A stretch of 64,000 nucleotides of DNA from Acidimicrobiaceae bacterium (GCA_003151235.1 PLWZ01000037.1:27857-91856), one strand, 5' to 3'; counted from the first letter of the stretch, positions 1 through 8,234 are shown. Translations and numbers: made by a program. The notes: generated from the letters alone by a model not told the origin.

Positions 1-271
1 GCGGGCCACGAGTGACGACGACAGCGTCCACGTCCCGTGGGAACGGCAGGCTCTCCGGGTCGGCGAAAGCGCGCCACAGTTCTTCACAGCCGTCACACGC
101 CGAGGTCAGGAACACGAGGAGCGTCCAGGGGCGTTCGGTCACCTCGAATTCGACCGGCTCACCCGAGGGCACGGTTCCTTGGACGGAGCGAACCGTTCCC
201 GGCCGATGGCCGAGGAAGTTCGGGACTTGGATCAGGTGCCGGAGATCAGACGGGCGAGGGGCCGTGCTCAC
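1..271 (-). CDS. Thioredoxin-fold protein, partial (C-terminus outside window)
   Basis: The reverse strand is open from a GTG at 269-271 to the left edge, giving about 90 residues of the N-terminal part. Residues near position 50 read TLLVFLTSACDGC, a beta-strand followed by a CxxC active-site motif as in thioredoxin-like or MauD/DsbE-type thiol-disulfide proteins. No signal peptide or membrane segment is visible in the part present. The GTG start overlaps the TGA stop of the upstream zinc-ribbon gene (GTGA, 268-271), so the two are probably translationally coupled. The substrate cannot be deduced; a redox role at the envelope is a guess. The gene was too broken by the window edge to be seen as a complete reading frame. 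Confidence 0.6.
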   Translation of the reverse strand, partial: MSTAPRPSDLRHLIQVPNFLGHRPGTVRSVQGTVPSGEPVEFEVTERPWTLLVFLTSACDGCEELWRAFADPESLPFPRDVDAVVVTRGP

Positions 272-519
272 CGAGCGCTCGGGGAGTCGGCCGCCCGGGC
301 CGCCCCGGGTGACTCCTCTCCCTCCAGCACCTCCACCGATCGCCCGTGCCCGCACCACCGGCACGCCACCTCGTGCACCGACGCCTCGATGATCTCTTCG
401 TCCTCGACGACCAGCTCGCCGCCGATTGTGTAGTGATGGAACGCCTTCGTCGTCTTCGTACTCGTGACGTCGAAGCGGGTGAGATTGCCGCAGGCCGAGC
501 AGCGGTATCGGGTCGCCAC
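268..519 (-). CDS. Small zinc-ribbon-like protein
   Basis: This 83-aa protein has two Cys pairs, YRCSACGN near residue 6 and CRWCGHG near residue 53. They are separated by a beta-rich stretch ending in EEIIEASVHEV. The arrangement matches small zinc ribbons of Actinobacteria with no assigned function. The acidic/charged tail after residue 65 looks disordered. The start is GTG at 517-519, with a TACCGT hexamer ending 6 nt upstream, suggesting a leaderless transcript. It overlaps the downstream thioredoxin-fold gene by 4 nt. It could bind nucleic acid or simply carry zinc; the sequence does not decide. Confidence 0.6.
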   Translation of the reverse strand: MATRYRCSACGNLTRFDVTSTKTTKAFHHYTIGGELVVEDEEIIEASVHEVACRWCGHGRSVEVLEGEESPGAARAADSPSAR

Positions 520-525
520 GGCACC

Positions 526-531
526 ACGGTA
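526..531 (-). promoter_or_regulatory. Putative -10 element of zinc-ribbon gene
   Basis: TACCGT on the minus strand lies 6 nt before the GTG at 519. No ribosome binding site fits between them. Confidence 0.4.
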
Positions 532-569
532 CTCGGCGAGCGCGAACCGGCTGACAGCGGTGTTTGGGC

Positions 570-1268
570 CTAGATGCGCCCGAGGAGCTCGGCCTTCTTG
601 TTGGCGAATTCCTGTTCCGACAAGATGCCCTGCCGACGGAGCCTGTCCAATGCGACCAGCTGGTCGGGGATCGACCCTCCGACATCACCGCTCGTCCTCG
701 GCACGCCCGACGGTGGGGTCCGGTCTTGGCGCGGGGGGTTATCGAAGTCCCGTTCGGACGTGGGTGGCCGATGCTGCTGCTGCCACGCGACGTCCATCTG
801 ACCGAGTTGGCGACTAATCACCCGCTGGAGGACACGGGGACGTCGCACGTCGTCGAGCGCGATCCCACCCTCCTCCCCCTCCACCTCGAGGATGAGCCTG
901 CCGCTGCCGATGATCCGTTCGAACGGACCCTGACTGCAGTGGGTGTCGACAACGCGCTGGAGCCGAAGGTTGACCACCCGGCGGCCGAGCACGCCGCTGC
1001 GGAAAACGATCCGCCGGTCGGTGACGACGAGGCTCGTCCCGAACCACCTGGCCAGGCGGCCGATCAGCCACAACGCGGGGAGGGCGATGACGACTGCGAG
1101 GATCCACGCGACCGCGACGGGCGCCTTCGGGAACTCGTGCACGACCACCGCAGTGACCGCGATCGACGCAGCGGTGAGGAAGAGCGGGCCCAAGAAGAAA
1201 ACCCAGTGGGGGCGAAGGTCGACCAGCACCTCCTCGTCGTCGTCGAGGAGGTCCGTCGAGATGGGCAC
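570..1268 (-). CDS. Membrane protein with bacterial PH domain and C-terminal SHOCT domain
   Basis: The 232-aa product begins at GTG 1266-1268; longer in-frame extensions upstream are not coding-like. Residues about 20-65 form two hydrophobic helices (HWVFFLGPLFLTAASIAVTA and a second one ending ALPALWLIG). They are followed by a bPH_2-type domain (SLVVTDRRIVFRSGVLGRRV, then GPFERIIGSGRLIL). A Pro/Arg-rich linker leads to a SHOCT helix pair at the C-terminus (DQLVALDRLRRQGILSEQEF). SHOCT domains are short oligomerisation modules. The protein is probably a membrane-anchored oligomer; its ligand is unknown. TACGCT ends 7 nt before the start. Confidence 0.8.
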   Translation of the reverse strand: MPISTDLLDDDEEVLVDLRPHWVFFLGPLFLTAASIAVTAVVVHEFPKAPVAVAWILAVVIALPALWLIGRLARWFGTSLVVTDRRIVFRSGVLGRRVVNLRLQRVVDTHCSQGPFERIIGSGRLILEVEGEEGGIALDDVRRPRVLQRVISRQLGQMDVAWQQQHRPPTSERDFDNPPRQDRTPPSGVPRTSGDVGGSIPDQLVALDRLRRQGILSEQEFANKKAELLGRI

Positions 1269-1275
1269 TGGGTTC

Positions 1276-1281
1276 AGCGTA
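1276..1281 (-). promoter_or_regulatory. Putative -10 element of PH/SHOCT gene
   Basis: TACGCT on the minus strand, 7 nt from the GTG at 1268. The nearest purine-rich stretch is more than 20 nt upstream, so it cannot act as a ribosome binding site. Confidence 0.4.
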
Positions 1282-1382
1282 CCGACGGCGGGACCCTCCC
1301 ACGTTCCACCGAGAAATGGAAGGCGAACGGGTGCGGCGGGGGGAGATGGGGAGGGAGATGACCTCTGTAGACCCCGAACACC

Positions 1383-4300
1383 ATGCGCCGCCAACGAACC
1401 ACCAGCACCCATCGCAACCACCCACGGCACAGCCAGATGCGCCGGCTCGACATCGGACGGATCGGAGCGGCAATTGCCGTCCTGGTCGGATCGACCTGCC
1501 TCGCTACCGCCGTTGTTGTCGCACCAGCGGGTCCGGCAGCCGCCGACGGGCCGGCGGCGTGCACCGTCGGCGGCCCGCCGTTCCCGTTCGCCGGATTCTG
1601 CGCGACGTACTCGGGCGACAACACCTGGTACGGCTCGTACGGGCCCGGCTTCCCGACCGATCAGGGTTGGGGCTTCTGCGCCGATCCCCCGGCCAGCGGC
1701 GGTGACTACCCGGCTCCGGCCTACGACTACGTCGCGTCGTCCGCCCCGGCGGGCGCGATTACGGGACAGGCGGGAGCCCTCGGCTTCGCGTTCAGTGAAG
1801 CCGAAGCGAACGGGTGGTGGGGCGGGTTGGCCGGCCAGTTCACCGCCGACCAGGCTGCAGTGGCCGGCAAGCTGCTCTACGACGCCGTCGTCTGGGCCAG
1901 CCCGGTCCCGGCCATGGACCCCGGTGTGCTCGCGGCCTATCAGGCCCTCGACGGTTGGTACGTGCAGGCGGTCGGGTCGACGGCGAGCCCGAACCTCACC
2001 GCGCAGCTCGTCGGCGGCGGGACCACCTTTACCGGTGAAGGGTCCTACCAGGTTCATGTCCAGTTCCCGGGCTCCGACAACGATGCGACCGGTCTGAACA
2101 TCCAGCTGTCGGTCACCGGTGCGACATTGAACACTCCGACCGGCCCCACCTCGCTCACCCTCGCGACCGACGCGTCGGGCATGGCCGACTTCTCGATCTT
2201 CGAAGGATCGCCTGGCCCGGTCTCCGTGACGGTGTCGATCCCGGGTGGGCTGGGCCAGTTCGGCCTCGGGTTCCTGGCGCCGACCGTCGCCGAGCTCGGC
2301 GCCCAAGAACTGACCTCGTTTTCGGGGCCGGCCAACTTCGAGATCTCTGAAGGGCTGACCGCGCTCCCGACGACCGGGACGGTGTCGATCGCGAAGGGCG
2401 GAGACGACGCGGCGTATTACCCCCTCGGCGGCGGGGTGTTCCAGATCTCGAGCGGCTCGACAGTCGTGGCCACCTTGACCACGGGCGCCGACGGCACGTC
2501 GCCGGCTTCCGACGAACTCCCGGCGGGGAGCTATACCGCCCACGAGGAGACGGCGCCGCCCGGCTATTCGACCTCTCCGGATCAGTCGGTGGACGTGGTG
2601 GCAGGGACCAACACCGTCGTGTCGTTCACCGGCACCGCCGAGGACCATGTGATCCCGTCTTCGGTCACGATCGACAAGACCGACGCCGAGACGGATGCGC
2701 CGCTGGCCGGGGCCGTCTTTGACGTCATGTACGACTCGGCCAACAACGGGACGTTCGACGAGGACCTCGGATCCTGCACGACCACGGCGACCGGTTCGTG
2801 CTCCCCCGAAGGAAATGACGGTGCCGATGGCCTCCTGCCCGGCCGCTACCAGGTCACCGAAACGGGCGCGCCGACCGGATACGCGCTGCCGAGTCCTGCG
2901 TCTCAGGTCATCGACCTCCTGGCAGGCGAGTCCGGGGTGGTCTCGTTCGGTGACTCGCTCCTCGTCAGCACGGTCTTTCACAAGATGGCCAGCGGGAACG
3001 TCAACCCGGCCGAGCTCGTGCTGTCCGGAGCCGTGATCCAGGTCGACCAGGGAACACCCGGGGGGCGTCCGGTCGCCCAGTGTGCGACCGACAGTTCCGG
3101 AACCTGTGTCACCACGTCAAACCTCGTGTCCGGGACCCACTACTGCTGGGTCGAGCTCGCCGCTCCGAGGGGACTCGCCGGCGGCGCCAACGGGTGCTTC
3201 ACCGCCGACAACGAGCAGGCCGACCAACCGATCACGGTCAGCGACGCCGGCGAGTTCGTGGCCATCGAGGTGAAGAAGGTCGACGCGGCCAACACGGCGG
3301 TCGGCTTGCCAGGCGCGACGTTCGACCTCTACCGGGTCACCGGCGCCAGCATCAACAGCGCGATACCGCTCACCGGTGGCACCGTCACGTCGAACGAGTT
3401 GCTGGTGTCCACGACGACCACCGGAGGGGACGGACTGGGGACCTTCCCGCTCCAGTTGCCCGGCTACGCGTATTGCGCGGTGGAGGTGCAGGCCCCGGCC
3501 AACTACATCGGCGATCCGGCCCAGCAATGCACCGACGTGCTGTCGGGGACCACGACCGTCCCGGCGCCGGTGAGCACCCTCACCTTCGATGACACGGAGG
3601 CCACGGTGAACCTGTCGGTCTTCAAGTACAACTCACTCACGCCGTCGACCGGCATCCCGGGGGCCGTCTACGACCTCTACGTGCAGGGCGACCCACCGCC
3701 GAGCGGTGTCACGGGCACGCCGCCCGCCGACGTCGTCGCCGAACCGGGCGACACCTGGTACGGGCGCGGCACGACCGGAGGAGACGGCCGACTCTCCTTC
3801 ACTGTGCCGGCCGGTTACGGGTGGTGCGTGCTCGAGGTGAGCGCCCCGCCCGACTATGTCCTCGACCCCGGGCTCCACTGCTCGGCGGTTCTCACCACGT
3901 CGTCGGCTTCGGAGGAGACGACGATTGCCGTGCCCGAGACGCTCGCCACCGTGCACATCTCGGCGTACAAGTACAACTCCGAGACGCCCGACACGGTGAT
4001 ACCGGGCGCGACCTACGAACTGCTCACCAACGATGCCGAGCCTCCCGGCACTCCCGTCGGAGCGCCGACCAGTGCCGTCGTGCCGACCGGCGACCACTTC
4101 TGGGCCGAGGCCACGACCGACCAGAACGGCGTGCTCACCTTCGCGGTGCCGGCCGGCTACTCATGGTGCTTGCACGAGCTGATCGCCCCGGCGGCCTACC
4201 AGGCCGACCCCGGTTTCCACTGCACGGCCGTGCTCACCACCGACACGTCGGGCTCCGCCGCCACCATCGCGGTGCCCGAGGTCCCCTTGACCGGCGGGCT

Positions 4301-4454
4301 CGCGTTCACCGGCGCCCCGGTCCTATGGACGGGAGTGGTCGGCGGTGTGCTGGTCGTGGTCGGCGGCACGGTGCTCGCGATCGACCACCGCAGGCGCCGG
4401 GCCGGGCGGCCGGCTGCTCATTCGGGCTTCCGGGCCACCACGCACAAGATGTAA
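1383..4454 (+). CDS. Cell-wall-anchored surface protein with repeated SpaA-type domains and LAFTG sorting signal
   Basis: This 1023-aa protein starts with a signal peptide (charged residues, then a hydrophobic core and an Ala-rich cleavage region near residue 55). If the Met at 1437 is the true start, the signal is more compact. An N-terminal aromatic/Cys-rich domain (about 60-330) is followed by about six SpaA/Cna-B-like domains, each with a Lys strand (VKKVDA, VFKYNS, AYKYNS) and a Glu strand (EETAPPGY, ETGAPTGY, EVSAPPDY). Such domains usually form Lys-Asn isopeptide bonds. The last two, about 740-970, look like a recent duplication and carry conserved Cys pairs (AGYxWC, DPGxHC). The C-terminus has LAFTG at 973-977, a hydrophobic helix and an Arg cluster. 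LAXTG is the motif of class E sortases. No sortase lies in the window. The 3' end overlaps the convergent methyltransferase by 37 nt. Confidence 0.88.
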   Translation: MRRQRTTSTHRNHPRHSQMRRLDIGRIGAAIAVLVGSTCLATAVVVAPAGPAAADGPAACTVGGPPFPFAGFCATYSGDNTWYGSYGPGFPTDQGWGFCADPPASGGDYPAPAYDYVASSAPAGAITGQAGALGFAFSEAEANGWWGGLAGQFTADQAAVAGKLLYDAVVWASPVPAMDPGVLAAYQALDGWYVQAVGSTASPNLTAQLVGGGTTFTGEGSYQVHVQFPGSDNDATGLNIQLSVTGATLNTPTGPTSLTLATDASGMADFSIFEGSPGPVSVTVSIPGGLGQFGLGFLAPTVAELGAQELTSFSGPANFEISEGLTALPTTGTVSIAKGGDDAAYYPLGGGVFQISSGSTVVATLTTGADGTSPASDELPAGSYTAHEETAPPGYSTSPDQSVDVVAGTNTVVSFTGTAEDHVIPSSVTIDKTDAETDAPLAGAVFDVMYDSANNGTFDEDLGSCTTTATGSCSPEGNDGADGLLPGRYQVTETGAPTGYALPSPASQVIDLLAGESGVVSFGDSLLVSTVFHKMASGNVNPAELVLSGAVIQVDQGTPGGRPVAQCATDSSGTCVTTSNLVSGTHYCWVELAAPRGLAGGANGCFTADNEQADQPITVSDAGEFVAIEVKKVDAANTAVGLPGATFDLYRVTGASINSAIPLTGGTVTSNELLVSTTTTGGDGLGTFPLQLPGYAYCAVEVQAPANYIGDPAQQCTDVLSGTTTVPAPVSTLTFDDTEATVNLSVFKYNSLTPSTGIPGAVYDLYVQGDPPPSGVTGTPPADVVAEPGDTWYGRGTTGGDGRLSFTVPAGYGWCVLEVSAPPDYVLDPGLHCSAVLTTSSASEETTIAVPETLATVHISAYKYNSETPDTVIPGATYELLTNDAEPPGTPVGAPTSAVVPTGDHFWAEATTDQNGVLTFAVPAGYSWCLHELIAPAAYQADPGFHCTAVLTTDTSGSAATIAVPEVPLTGGLAFTGAPVLWTGVVGGVLVVVGGTVLAIDHRRRRAGRPAAHSGFRATTHKM

Positions 4455-5398
4455 CAGTCCTCGATCTCGTCGAAGAGCCCGGAGTAACCGGCGACCTCGT
4501 CGGCGTCGAACTCCCCCGTCGCGACCGATCGCTGGGCCAGGTTGATGCCCTTGGTGCTCGTGATCTCGAAGCCCGCGCCGCTCAAGAGCTCCCGCAGCTC
4601 CGGATACGTGTACTCGACCTTGTGATCGGGGTCGATGAACGCCTCCTGTTGGATGCGGGTGACGCGGCCGTTCGGCGTGTCGATCGCCATGTGGCCACCC
4701 GGGCGCAGGACCCGGAAGGCCTCCTTCAGGACGATCTTGCCGTCTTCGGGGGTCACATGCTCGATCGACTGGCCCGAGTAGATGAGGTCGATGCTGGCGT
4801 CGTCGAACGAGGACAGATCCGTCATCGAGTGGTATCGGTAGCGGACGGGACCGTTCGGAGTTTCGACATGCTCGGGATTCAGCCCGGCCCGGTAGATCGC
4901 GTGGCGATCGTCGGGGTGCAGGTCGATGATCGTCAGCTCGCTCCACTGGTAGGGGTAGCCGAGCCAGTACAAGGCCCCCTCGGTCCGGGCCAGGTGGGTG
5001 CCCCCGAGGTCGACGATGCGGGAGGCCTTCGGCAGGCTCTTGATGAACTGCGACCGGCCGGCATGGATGGAGAAGCCGAGCATCTTGCCGCTGAACCGGA
5101 CGAAGTTCTGGAACTCCTCCGAGCCCCGGATCGCCTGGGGCACCTCGCTGATCTTGAGGCCGCCGTTCGCGAGGTTCTCGAGGAAGTACCGGGTCCCCTC
5201 GGCATCGGGCTCGCGGCCGAGCATGATCTCGTAGGAGAGCCGGAGCGCCGCCTCGTGGGGCATGGTCTCGTAGGTGAACCGGTTGGCGACCTGGCGCCTC
5301 GCCTCCCGCCGCATACGACCGGCCAGCCGGCGGGCCACCCGGGCGCCCCTTCGAATCAGCGGCACTGAAGGGGGCCGGGCTGCGCCTTCGTCGCTCAC
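4418..5398 (-). CDS. DUF4214-like domain plus class I SAM-dependent methyltransferase
   Basis: The product is 326 aa. Residues about 45-100 (SYEIMLGREPDAEGTRYFLE) match the DUF4214 pattern seen on many surface-glycan enzymes. Residues about 125-320 form a type 11 methyltransferase: glycine motif I is IVDLGGTH, motif post-I holds LTIIDLHPDD, and LIYSGQSIEHV followed by FRVLRPGGHMAI give motifs II and III. The N-terminus is Arg-rich and basic. The start is GTG at 5396-5398 with TAGGGT ending 6 nt upstream. It is divergent from a second DUF4214-methyltransferase, 84 bp away. The likely role is methylation of a sugar or surface polymer; the substrate is not known. Confidence 0.8.
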   Translation of the reverse strand: MSDEGAARPPSVPLIRRGARVARRLAGRMRREARRQVANRFTYETMPHEAALRLSYEIMLGREPDAEGTRYFLENLANGGLKISEVPQAIRGSEEFQNFVRFSGKMLGFSIHAGRSQFIKSLPKASRIVDLGGTHLARTEGALYWLGYPYQWSELTIIDLHPDDRHAIYRAGLNPEHVETPNGPVRYRYHSMTDLSSFDDASIDLIYSGQSIEHVTPEDGKIVLKEAFRVLRPGGHMAIDTPNGRVTRIQQEAFIDPDHKVEYTYPELRELLSGAGFEITSTKGINLAQRSVATGEFDADEVAGYSGLFDEIEDCYILCVVARKPE

Positions 5399-5404
5399 AA
5401 ACCC

Positions 5405-5410
5405 ACCCTA
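5405..5410 (-). promoter_or_regulatory. Putative -10 element of DUF4214-methyltransferase
   Basis: TAGGGT on the minus strand, 6 nt before the GTG at 5398, in the divergent intergenic region shared with the FkbM-type gene. Confidence 0.4.
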
Positions 5411-5482
5411 CCGTCGGCCTCGTGCCGCCCCCGAGGCCGGTTCGGCTCGGTTGCAAGGGGTGAGGGTTAGCATTTCGGCCCG

Positions 5483-6544
5483 ATGTCCTTGGCCGCGTCG
5501 ATCCGACGCCGAACGGCGGCGGTGCTGCGGCGGATCCTCCCGTTCCGGGTTCGGGTGAGCACCCGGTCGCTCGTCCGACGGCTGGCTCGCCGGCCCGGTC
5601 CGGTGCTCGCGACCCCGTCGGACCTGCGGGCCAGCTATCGGCTCTTGTTGGGCCGAGAGCCCGATCGCCGGGGCGAGCTCGACTTCTTGAGCCTGATCGA
5701 GCTCGGCATGACGAGAGACGAGTTGGTCAGGCACTTCATGAGCTCTCCCGAGTACCGCCAGCGCCAGCTCGACGCCGGGCGATCCGGGGCTGCGCCGACC
5801 TCCGTCGTCATCGACGGCCTTATCTTCTATCTCGACCCGGCGGATTTTGCGATCGGCCCGCACCTGTCTCGCAGCGGCAACTATGAGCCCGAGGTTCTCT
5901 CGGCGCTCCGCGGGCACCTCGCCCCGGGCGACACGTTCGTCGACGTCGGCGCTTCCTTCGGCTATTTCTCGACGCAGATCGGCCGCCACCTCGGTCCGGG
6001 CGGGACCGTGATCGCATTCGAACCGGGGCCCCAGAACCAGTCGCTGCTCCTCCTCAATCTCCACGCCAACGACATCGGCGGGGCCGAGGTCCATCAGCTG
6101 GCGCTCAGCGACGAGGCGGGGCTCTTCGCCTACAGCCGATCGGGGGCCAACGGCGTGGTGTCCCGGTTCGGGGGCGACCCGCGAGAACTCTCCAACCACG
6201 ACCTCGTCCGAGTGTCGACGCTGGACGCAGAACTGGCCGGCCGGCCGGTCAGCACGATCAAGATCGACGTGGAGGGGGCCGAGGGCCTGGTGCTGAAGGG
6301 CGCGTCGGCCACCCTGCGCTCGAGCATGCCCACCATCGTCTTCGAGTTCTCGCCGCCCGCGTTGGAGTCGGTGTCGAAGATGGGTGGACTCGAGGTGCTC
6401 GGCCTGTTGAACCGGCTCGGCTACTCGATCGACGTGGTCGAGGGTGTGGAGGCCCAGCCCGTCGCGAAATCGGGTGATGAGGTGATGGACCGCTACGAGG
6501 GTGCTCCCGAGGGCCACATAAATCTGCTGGCCTGGCCGGGTTAG
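5483..6544 (+). CDS. DUF4214-like domain plus FkbM-family methyltransferase
   Basis: This 353-aa protein has a basic N-terminus and a DUF4214-like segment at about 50-95 (RLLLGREPDRRGELDFL). An FkbM-family methyltransferase follows from about 110: TFVDVGASFGYFST is motif I, VIAFEPGPQN the acidic loop, and STIKIDVEGAEGLVLKG the family signature. FkbM enzymes O-methylate sugars or polyketides. The shared DUF4214 module and divergent arrangement with the neighbouring class I methyltransferase suggest both act on the same cell-surface glycan. TAGCAT lies 9 nt before the ATG with no Shine-Dalgarno. The gene converges on the rskA-type gene with a 4-nt overlap (6541-6544). Confidence 0.87.
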   Translation: MSLAASIRRRTAAVLRRILPFRVRVSTRSLVRRLARRPGPVLATPSDLRASYRLLLGREPDRRGELDFLSLIELGMTRDELVRHFMSSPEYRQRQLDAGRSGAAPTSVVIDGLIFYLDPADFAIGPHLSRSGNYEPEVLSALRGHLAPGDTFVDVGASFGYFSTQIGRHLGPGGTVIAFEPGPQNQSLLLLNLHANDIGGAEVHQLALSDEAGLFAYSRSGANGVVSRFGGDPRELSNHDLVRVSTLDAELAGRPVSTIKIDVEGAEGLVLKGASATLRSSMPTIVFEFSPPALESVSKMGGLEVLGLLNRLGYSIDVVEGVEAQPVAKSGDEVMDRYEGAPEGHINLLAWPG

Positions 6545-7341
6545 GCGATCAGGACCCCGCTCATCGCCACCGGGCGATGCTTGGTCACCACGACCCCGCC
6601 GGCCCGTTCGGCGGTGACCACATAGGCGCCATAGGTCGCCGACGGTGAGATCGAGAACGCGACGTCGGTCGGCCGGTTTCCCAAGACCCCGAGCGAGATG
6701 AGCTGGTTGCCGGTCCGTCCCCACAGTTGGTAGGTCCGGTCCGACGGCAGGGCCGGCAGACTCTTGTTGACCAGGTACGCAGTGCCCGACGGGAGAATGG
6801 CCATGGCGGCGGCGGTCGTACCCGAGCCGGCGCTGTCGAGATTCACCTTCTGTGCGGCCGGGTCTGCGAACGCGCTCTGGACCAGATGGCTCAGGCCCTG
6901 GGACGCGTCGGCGGCACTCAGCGATCCGACCCGGTCGTTGAGCCGGACCATCTGCACGCTGAGCAGAGCGACGACCACGAGCGCCGCGGCGATGCCGAAC
7001 ACCGCCGCTCGCCGGGTCGCGATGCGCATGCGCTCGGAAGGCTGGGATCGGCGCGGGCCGGCGGTGGCCGCCGGTAGCGACGTGATGATGGTCCGGGGCT
7101 CTTCGGAGCGGGGGAGCTCACCGATCCGGCCCGCGATCTCGTTCCAGAGATGCGCCGGTGCCTCCCCCCCGGCGTTTCCCAAGAGCGCCGCCACCTGCTG
7201 GTGCTGCGCGACCTCCTCGGCGCAGCGGGGGCACTGGGAAAGATGGTCCCGGATGGCCTCGGCCTCATCGGCGTCCATCGCATCGAGCGCGTACGCCCCG
7301 AGCGATTCGATCAACTCCTCGTGGTTCACGAATCGATCCAT
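6541..7341 (-). CDS. RskA-type anti-sigma factor
   Basis: 266 aa, ATG at 7339-7341. The cytosolic N-terminus carries the zinc-binding anti-sigma signature HLSQCPRC (Hx3Cx2C, near residue 35). One membrane helix follows at about 110-132 (VFGIAAALVVVALLSV), then an extracytoplasmic anti-sigma-K domain (DRTYQLWGRTGNQLISLGVL). In the RskA family, regulated proteolysis in the membrane releases the bound sigma factor. The start lies inside the 3' end of the upstream ECF sigma gene (16-nt overlap), which fits cognate pairing. Mycobacterial RskA senses redox state through SigK; no such signal can be read from this sequence. Confidence 0.9.
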   Translation of the reverse strand: MDRFVNHEELIESLGAYALDAMDADEAEAIRDHLSQCPRCAEEVAQHQQVAALLGNAGGEAPAHLWNEIAGRIGELPRSEEPRTIITSLPAATAGPRRSQPSERMRIATRRAAVFGIAAALVVVALLSVQMVRLNDRVGSLSAADASQGLSHLVQSAFADPAAQKVNLDSAGSGTTAAAMAILPSGTAYLVNKSLPALPSDRTYQLWGRTGNQLISLGVLGNRPTDVAFSISPSATYGAYVVTAERAGGVVVTKHRPVAMSGVLIA

Positions 7342-7910
7342 GGAGACTCCACGCCGTGCTCGGTGAGCAGGGTCCGAAGGCGGCGAAGCCCCGAACGGAT
7401 CCGACTCTTGATGGTCCCTTCGGGCTCGCCAAGCAGCGACGCCACATCCCGGTAGGTCTTGCCCCCGAAGTAGGCCAGCTCGATCGCCTGGCGCTCCACG
7501 TCGGGCAACGTCTCCACCGCGGTCTTCACCTGGTCGGCGACGGCCAGGTCCCACACGTAGTGCTCGAGGTCGTACCCGGCCGTCGCCCGGTCCGACGCCG
7601 TCCGCTGCTCCCTCGCGTGGCGCGCCGTCTCGGCGCGCACCAGATCGACCGCCCGGCTGTGCGCCTTCGTAAGCAGCAGGGTACGGAGCGGGGCCCGCCC
7701 GACATCGAACTGCTCGGGCTGCTTCCACAGCCCGAGAAAGACGTCCTGGGTGACCTCCTCGGCCAGCGTGGCCGAACCGAGGACACGGCGCGCCAGCCCG
7801 TGGACGGCGCCGCTATGGCGCCGGAACACCTCGGCCAGCGCGGCGTCCTGCCAGCGACCGATGGCCGCCACCAGTGCGCCGTCGCCGGCCGTCTCGAATT
7901 CCATGGTCAT
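7326..7910 (-). CDS. ECF sigma factor, SigK-like
   Basis: 194 aa, with sigma region 2 at about 20-90 (RHSGAVHGLARRVLG, EEVTQDVFLGLWKQP) and region 4 at about 130-185 (LPDVERQAIELAYFGGKTY, then GEPEGTIKSRIRSGLRRLR, the helix-turn-helix). The RskA-type partner is directly downstream and overlapping, as in sigK-rskA operons. The first of two Met codons is used here; the second is two codons on and equally possible. A candidate ECF-type promoter lies just upstream (7914-7942), which would mean autoregulation. The regulon is unknown; the nearby tatA and secreted-protein genes are candidates by position only. Confidence 0.9.
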   Translation of the reverse strand: MTMEFETAGDGALVAAIGRWQDAALAEVFRRHSGAVHGLARRVLGSATLAEEVTQDVFLGLWKQPEQFDVGRAPLRTLLLTKAHSRAVDLVRAETARHAREQRTASDRATAGYDLEHYVWDLAVADQVKTAVETLPDVERQAIELAYFGGKTYRDVASLLGEPEGTIKSRIRSGLRRLRTLLTEHGVESPWIDS

Positions 7911-7913
7911 GGG

Positions 7914-7942
7914 TTCTACGGAGCCGATCCCGTCGCCGGATG
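7914..7942 (-). promoter_or_regulatory. Candidate ECF-type promoter of the sigma factor gene
   Basis: On the minus strand, CATCC (7938-7942) is separated by 16 nt from CCGTAGAA (7914-7921), which contains a CGTA core. The -35 resembles the CATCC-like element reported for SigK-type factors. The -10 sits only 3 nt before the first ATG, so transcription would begin at or inside the start codon. Judged by eye from a single site. Confidence 0.28.
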
Positions 7943-8027
7943 ATGGAGCATCAAAGTCTTCACTGCCGGCGTCGCGACGTTATCCCTGTTCTTCCAGGTC
8001 AACGGCCCGACCCGCAGAGCAGCGGGC

Positions 8028-8234
8028 TCAGTCGCCCGATGTGTGCACCGCTGCGGCCGGCGTGCCGGTGTTCGCACCGGGTGCCGCCTGTTCGCCCTCG
8101 AGGCCGTTCTTGAACTCGTTGCGTGCAGTCCCGAGTGACCGGGCCAGTTTCGGGATCTGACTTCCTCCGAAGAGCACGACCACGACGACCACCAAGACGA
8201 TGATCCCGTCGATTCCGAATATCTCACCAAGCAC
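8028..8234 (-). CDS. tatA: Sec-independent protein translocase subunit TatA
   Basis: The 68-aa product has the TatA layout. A short N-terminus leads into one membrane helix (GIIVLVVVVVVLFGGSQIP), the FG hinge, an amphipathic helix (KLARSLGTARNEFKNGL) and a flexible acidic/Ala tail. TatA forms the protein-conducting part of the twin-arginine pathway. The start is GTG at 8232-8234, chosen because GAGGAG lies 7 nt upstream at standard spacing; a longer upstream frame is not TatA-like. No tatC or tatB is in the window. The two neighbouring exported proteins at 8742-9038 and 20536-21003 carry Tat signals. Confidence 0.92.
   Translation of the reverse strand: MLGEIFGIDGIIVLVVVVVVLFGGSQIPKLARSLGTARNEFKNGLEGEQAAPGANTGTPAAAVHTSGD

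Noticed and set aside
570..2981. 803-codon open frame on the minus strand
   Set aside because: Only the last 232 codons have domain content (PH and SHOCT). The rest is antisense to the SpaA surface protein and Arg-rich.
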